Below the pieces are notes generated by a model. It searched no databases. It was not told the origin of the DNA and was given only the letters and a program-made list of their open reading frames with translations. The translations under genes were made by a program, and so were the position numbers. Shown piece by piece: positions 59,401 to 64,000 of a stretch of DNA of 64,000 bases. Positions within the stretch are counted from its first letter, which is position 1, and the number at the start of each line of letters is the position of its first letter. The stretch is from contig NC_090705.1 in NCBI RefSeq assembly GCF_040954835.1, positions 10,610,001 through 10,674,000 on the forward strand, read 5' to 3'. Origin of the DNA: Lepisosteus oculatus (taxonomy: Eukaryota > Chordata > Actinopteri > Semionotiformes > Lepisosteidae).

Positions 59401-62400
59401 GGAGGGTGACATGGCTAGACGAAGATTTTTTACCTTTTTCTCCTATTTAACTCCTTGGTGGCATGAGGTGTATGTTTTGGGTCACTGCCATTCTACATGG
59501 TGCAGTGCCACCCAATAGGTGTGGAAGCATTTTCTTCTACGTCAGCAGACTAACTGCTTCTATAAACATCAGATGTCATTCGGCTGCTGTCATCATTAGT
59601 TACATCAACATTAAAGATCAGTGATCTAGTTCCAGAGGTGACCATATATACCAAAGGAAAGACATCAGCTCCACCAGGCTTCACAGAATAGTCTGTCTGT
59701 AAAACATTTAAAAATTCTGCTGGTTTATCTCCACACTTCCAACCAATTATAAACTGGGAAATTCCGATCAGTTCATGGTGCTGATGGGAGGTTTACATCC
59801 TGCGGTGTAGACTGTAAATTCTGCTTCAACGCAAGGTTGTTTAGGGTTTTCTTTGACTTGTTATTTCTTTTACTTGATGTTTTGTGCAGTTCTGCACTCA
59901 TGTTAAACAGGTTATTTTAAATCCAGCCCTTTGAACCGGCTAGAGCCCAGAACAATATACCGCAGTGGTTGAGGTACAGCCAAACCACAGCTGGCTCATC
60001 ACTGAGTCGCAGAGAATTGCCAGTGAGCTTATGGTCAATTTGTTTCTTGGTTTTTCCAAGGAAAAGAAAGAATATTGTGTGGTACCACGTACAATAATGA
60101 ACAAACAATAACCATCATCATGGCATGAAAGACGTGGTACCTAAACAAACTGTATTAATCCAAAAATAATATAAAAACAGGAATAAAGGAGTAGAAAAAA
60201 GGAAACCAGAGATTTGGGAGAGATAAGCAAAGGAAAAAGAGAAAAGAAAGAAAAAAGTAGTGAAAAGACAGAAGAGGGAAGCCACAGTCTTCAAGGTCTT
60301 TCTGTCTGGGCCGAGCTGCAAGCTCTTAAAGCAGTTTAAAAATGGCCGCCAGGCAGAATACGGTTTTGCAGTTGAGTCACAGAGGGAAAACCTCATTCTT
60401 TCTTGGCCACAGGGGGAGCCAGGGCCTGAAGGCGAGCCGGGAGACAGAGGTGTGCGGGGTCAACCCGGGCCACCGGTGAGTCTCCTCTCCGAAACACAGC
60501 AGAGGACCCCCTTCCAAAGGGGCCAGCAATGTAGCAGAGTTGTCATTATAAATTAGGTCCGGTTTTACTGAATGGATCGAACCCATGAATGAAAAGTTAT
60601 TCTGAGTTGTGCGTGAGTTTTTCTGAGGCGATGAGTGAGACGTTGCCGTTGAGCATCTATGATTAGACTCTTAGCCGTTACAGCTTTCCATGTGGCGTTA
60701 TCTACAAATGTTTCCTATCATTAACAGCGCCATTTTGATTTGCAGAAAATGCAGTCCAGTCTGGATGTTGTATGTGTTCCTGAAAGTATTTTCGATCCGT
60801 CTGTCACAACTAATAATTGCAGCACCAACCAGTCCTTATAGCTTAGAGTGCTTAATTATTCACGACAAAGCACGCCATGTATGTTTAAATCTTTGTGTAC
60901 CCAATAAACTTTTTGATCGTGTTCGATGTATCCTAGGGTGTGCCGGGCACTCGGGGACACTCTGGTTTAACGGTGAGTTTCACTTCTTGCAAATACCATC
61001 CTGTTCAAAGACGCATTGTATCGAGCTTCACCCATGTGACCCCTCTGCATTCTCTCACCAGGACTGTGAAATAATGGGTTATGTCAGGGAGACATGCGGC
61101 TGTTGCGGTGAGACTTTTTTTCCCCTCGTCTTCACAGACTGGCCCCATCTTAAAAGTAATCTATCGTGTTATTTTTAAAGCTTTTGTCTTACAAATAATA
61201 CAAGAATTCTCATTTTTGTTAGTGTATCTGTTAGATACTGTGTGAAAGTTTGCAGAAATACAGTCCAGAAACACGGAGCTTGTTACAGGTTATATAATAC
61301 GCTGTGGGAGCCTGGTGTTAGTGATGAAAACCTGAACTGGTAATGATAAAAGGGATACATTATTTATGTTGAAGGTAAAAGTTGTACACTCCTTTTTTTT
61401 CCTCCAACAGACTGTGAAAAACTATGCCGGCCTCTGGATCTTGTGTTTGTTATTGACAGCTCTGAAAGCATTGGGAAAACGAACTTCAGCCTTGCTAAAA
61501 ACTTTGTCATCAGTGTTGCCAACCGACTAGGAAAAATGTCTAAGAATGTTTCTGACATTTCAGGTAAGGAGGTGGTCAGTTTCTTGTAAAATGTTGGGTT
61601 TATGCATGTTTGTCTTTTTATGCCCATGCTGGCAATTTTGTCAGCTGTGATCCGCTGTGTGGGGAACCCAACTGAACTTTGACGTGTACTGTCAAGGAGC
61701 TGTTACTACATCATATGTTTCAGTAAACATCTAAAACCTTGATTGAGCTGCACCTTACACAATGTTTTCATCAAAAACAAAGTCCTTCCTCATCCATTAA
61801 TAAGAAACTAATTTTACGCTTACATTCCTTCAGAGAGTTTTTTCTATGAAGTTTCTGAGAAATTATATTCTCCATTCCTCATTATCCATTCATAAAATCC
61901 ATTATAGAGTTTCCACAAAGTATCTCCTGTCATATTCTCAGACACTGGAAAGAAACTGAATTATTTTTAAACCTGTACGGTATTAAGTCAAAAGAAGAGA
62001 ATGTGTGCAGTGTTTTTCTTATAGTATTAATAGTATTTCACAGCAATGAGAGAGGCATCCAACCACACATGTTTAATGAGAAACAGTCTAGGAATACCCT
62101 GGCCAACTCAACCCTACCCACCAAGCTCTGGCAGTGTGCAACCAGGTGGGAAATGCAGTTATGAGTCTCAGTGGGCTAATAACCTGGATCTGAACTGGTG
62201 AATCCTGGACTACAGGACTCGACAGAGTCTGAAAAATGTCTTTAATGTAGAAACTAAAAGTAGCTATAGAGCTCTGACAGAAAAAGGGCATTTCTGGTGA
62301 CCAGAATTTTAAAATGCTAATGAAGGTGTTTGACAGTGGAATCAAAAGCACAGACAATTCTGGATTATTTGCACTGCTGTGGCGAAGCGTCACCTGTCAC

Positions 62401-64000
62401 AGCACTAACCCGCCACTCTGACCTCTGCCCCATGCACTCAGGTTCCCGGCTGGGCGTGGTGCAGTACAGCCACCAGGGGGCCGTGCAGGCCATCCGGATG
62501 GACGACCCGGAAGTGACCTCGGTCGCCTCGTTCAAAGCCAAGGTCAAGGCGATGGAGTGGATCGCGGGCGGGACCTGGACTCCCTCGGCCCTGAAGTTCA
62601 CGTACGAGCGGCTGATCGTGCCAGGGCGGCGGCCCGGCACCAAGGTGGTCGCTATCGTCATCACGGACGGCCGGTACGACCCGAAGGACGTGGACAACCT
62701 GGGAGCCCTCTGCGGGGGCGTGGAGGTGTACGCCATCGCCATCGGCGACATGTTCGACACCAGCGCCGAACGGCAGTCCTTGGAGAAAATCGCCTGCAAC
62801 ACAAGTGACAGAGTGAAGACTCTCAGCGTGTACGCCGAGCTGACCGCTGAAGAGTTTCTGGAGGAAATTGAACAAATCCTTTGCCCGGGTAAGTTCTTTC
62901 CTTCCTCTTCCATTGACTGGTTTTGTGTACATCCCGTGTTTTGACAGCTGTGTAACCACGCCTCATTTACAATATTTCAGAGCCGGATCATATCTGCCCA
63001 GACCTGAAGTGTGCCTCGGGTAAGAAACAGTGGAATTTCTCATGGCTTTTGGACATTTTCATTTTTTAATTGAGTCCGAAGAAATGTGACATTCTTGGAA
63101 ATTGACTTGTCATGATTAATGTTCATTTTCATTTTGATGCTGAGATGTGGTGCAAAATTCATACTGTAAATCCATAAGTCTAAAACTTCACTTTTTTTCT
63201 TATGCTATAAGAATGATTTTTAAGTACACTTCTTGAAAAGTGTCCATTTTATTGATTTCATGTGCAGAGTTTTATAAAATCATGCAGGAACTGTAACATT
63301 TGGTGTTCCTGTTTCTTTAGACTTACTAAACTTTAGAAGTACTTTAGAATGTACCGCAGTTTTAACTTGGTTTTCAGAGGAATTGGTTCATGTCTTAAAT
63401 TTGTCTTTATATCTAAGCTCATTGATCCATTACTCGTATATCCAATTCACTCACTTCAGTGAAAGATGCTTGAAATTTAAATGTGGATTTTTTTTTTTCA
63501 TTGAAAGACTTCTCCACTCATTACCATCACGACTAATCTTCATTGCTCTCATTAGAGAACCCCGGGGGAATTCAAGGGTGTTTTGAAAACGACGGTAACC
63601 AGTCACGAACTACAGAAAAGTAAAACCAGCTGTTTTAAAACTGATGCTCCATCTGATGGAAGAAGAGATATTAAAAACACAACAAAGGAGTATTGGCTGT
63701 GATTTGATCTCTCTCGCCGTATTAAGTAATTGGAACGGCACTTAGTCATCAGAAAACATGCCCTAAAAGGATATTTTTTTCCAGCAAACATTCAAGCTGC
63801 GTTTGCACATTTCATACAATAGGCTGGTGTCATGCTCGTTGTCGTTGCAGGACTCAGCGTGGCTCCTCTCATCCAGCGGCCCGTGGACATCCTGTTCTTC
63901 GTCGACGGCTCGGAGCGAATGGGAGCCGACAACTTCGTGACCGCCCTGCGCTTCGTCGAGCAGATCTCCCAGGCGCTCCGGCTGGCGCCGAGGGAAACGG
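47396..64000 (+). CDS. Collagen VI alpha-2-type chain, COL6A2-like (3' end cut by the window)
   Basis: Twenty-eight exons: 47396-47498, 48806-49401, 50115-50135, 50478-50543, 50647-50700, 51081-51125, 51225-51251, 51341-51367, 52004-52048, 52178-52231, 52835-52897, 53749-53811, 53907-53960, 54058-54093, 55778-55840, 55939-56001, 56992-57054, 57613-57675, 58123-58173, 58267-58302, 58808-58870, 60413-60475, 60937-60972, 61062-61107, 61411-61563, 62442-62888, 62981-63019, 63851-64000. About 863 codons are present; human COL6A2 has 1019 residues. Order: signal peptide, N1 von Willebrand A, 335-residue triple helix, C1 A domain, start of C2 A. Every part is closer to COL6A2 than to COL6A1 or COL6A3. 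It is an extracellular microfibril chain. The position beside SDHA rather than COL6A1 suggests a paralog. Confidence 0.94.
48806..49401 (+). CDS. COL6A2-like N1 von Willebrand factor A domain exon
   Basis: One large exon encodes the whole N1 A domain. The MIDAS residues are visible: IDTSES, the threonine of [10 protein letters not shown], and the aspartate of [13 protein letters not shown]. Human-like landmarks include [15 protein letters not shown] and [11 protein letters not shown]. In the fold these residues bind a divalent ion. The exon ends after ATG at a GC dinucleotide, GCAAGT, rather than GT. Confidence 0.95.
49402..49407 (+). promoter_or_regulatory. Non-canonical GC splice donor
   Basis: The junction reads CAATG|GCAAGT. 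Splicing here in phase 0 to the 21-base exon at 50115 (VKEGEYE) reproduces the small exon KHEAYGE of human COL6A2. The nearest GT downstream (49432) would place the next exon out of frame at a TGA. GC-AG introns with a strong remaining consensus are known. Confidence 0.75.
49822..50010 (-). repeat. tRNA-derived SINE (family 1), partial, in collagen intron 2
   Basis: CCATCCCTCCATTTTCTAAC, CAGGGTCACAGGGGAGCCAG, CAAGGCAGGATACACCCTGG and ACACACACACTCACACCAGGG identify the 3' half in minus orientation. Confidence 0.7.
50508..60972 (+). CDS. COL6A2-like triple-helical domain, exons 4-23
   Basis: From [10 protein letters not shown] in exon 4 to [12 protein letters not shown] in exon 23, Gly-X-Y repeats sum to 335 residues, the length of a collagen VI helix. 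Exon sizes are 27, 36, 45, 54 or 63 bases, all starting with a Gly codon; one exon is 51 bases. That exon carries the interruption GYNFVGP, which matches human GFSYPGP. Three RGD sites occur: GTRGDSG (exon 15), GPRGDTG (exon 18) and GDRGDPG (exon 20). The helix cysteine in GCKGDPG (exon 10), used in dimer formation, is kept. The cysteines CVEQGC lie just before. Confidence 0.93.
53182..53450 (-). repeat. tRNA-derived SINE (family 1) in collagen intron 11
   Basis: CACTTCATCCAATTCAGGAG, AAAATACACCCTGGGCATT, CATCACAGGGCACACAGACA, CATGGGGAGACCATACAAAC and GAACCCAGGGCCTCAGCTC mark a minus-strand copy lacking only short ends. Confidence 0.7.
55480..55695. repeat. Dispersed repeat resembling a fish LINE 3' end
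   Basis: The segment with CTTTACACACAGGGTGGTTG, GACTGGATGAGTTCCTTGG, CAAACTACTAAACAATCAAG and AGGCCAAACGACCATCTG recalls the 3' ends of fish non-LTR elements. Family not named. It sits in collagen intron 14. Confidence 0.4.
60195..60285 (+). repeat. Polypurine tract of about 90 bases in collagen intron 21
   Basis: GGAGTAGAAAAAAGGAAACC to AAGACAGAAGAGGGAAG is almost pure A and G, with only a few pyrimidines. It is 130 bases upstream of exon 22. Confidence 0.6.
61062..63019 (+). CDS. COL6A2-like C1 von Willebrand A domain with cysteine linker
   Basis: Exon 24 has YVRETCGCC, the junction after the helix, as in human. Exon 25 has [11 protein letters not shown] (MIDAS) and exon 26 has [32 protein letters not shown] and ALCGG, ending ILCPG. 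The C1-C2 linker exon 62981-63019 reads CPDLKCAS, with both cysteines of human CPDLPC. The MIDAS residues D, S, S, T and D are present. Confidence 0.92.
63851..64000 (+). CDS. COL6A2-like C2 von Willebrand A domain, first 50 residues only
   Basis: The last exon in the window opens with [24 protein letters not shown]. Human COL6A2 has RPVDIVFLLDGSERLG. The MIDAS-like motif is DGSER rather than DxSxS, exactly as in human, so this loss is ancestral. The window ends inside this exon; about 155 more residues are expected. Confidence 0.9.

Noticed and set aside
62365-62959. Long minus-strand frames over the collagen C1 exon
   Set aside because: Shadows of a GC-rich coding exon; the plus frame is the C1 A domain with intact MIDAS residues.

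Overview
This window is vertebrate nuclear DNA, almost certainly from a ray-finned fish. The three large genes are split into short exons with GT-AG introns and match vertebrate families residue by residue. The intergenic DNA is full of fish-type repeats: tRNA-derived SINEs, a 5S-rRNA-derived SINE with an (ATT)n tail, Ty3/gypsy and LINE remnants, and a short palindromic element that looks ribozyme-bearing. I cannot name the species; a non-teleost or early-branching lineage (gar, bowfin, sturgeon, bichir or eel type) is a guess from the repeat types.

Layout, left to right. (1) 1-7 kb, minus strand: the first coding exon of an RNF144-type RBR E3 ubiquitin ligase (1559-1693) with a probable non-coding 5' exon ending at 6251; the rest of the gene lies off the left edge. 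(2) 7-19 kb: gene-poor, with retroelement debris, a 62-63 bp tandem array of CG-containing palindromes (about 9.98-10.56 kb), and a CpG-rich segment (10.7-11.76 kb) that could be a promoter. (3) 19.1-21.0 kb, plus strand: a two-exon gene for a lysine-rich protein of about 177 residues that I do not recognise. (4) 24.7-27.6 kb, minus strand: complete CCDC127. (5) 28.7-42.3 kb, plus strand: complete SDHA, 15 exons and 662 codons, head-to-head with CCDC127 across a GC-rich region with an NRF-1-type site. (6) 42.4-47.3 kb: intergenic repeats, including a decayed gypsy reverse transcriptase. (7) 47.4-64.0 kb, plus strand: a collagen VI alpha-2-type gene with signal peptide, N1 von Willebrand A domain, 335-residue triple helix, C1 A domain and the start of the C2 A domain, where the window ends.

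The genes do not form one pathway. SDHA is the flavoprotein of mitochondrial complex II, and its head-to-head pairing with CCDC127 is also found in human. The collagen gene encodes an extracellular microfibril chain. In human COL6A2 sits beside COL6A1 on chromosome 21, not beside SDHA, so this copy is more likely a COL6A2-like paralog. The main points for follow-up are the short hammerhead-like element family with target-site duplications, the palindromic array, the unrecognised two-exon gene, and the COL6A2-like gene with its GC-AG intron.
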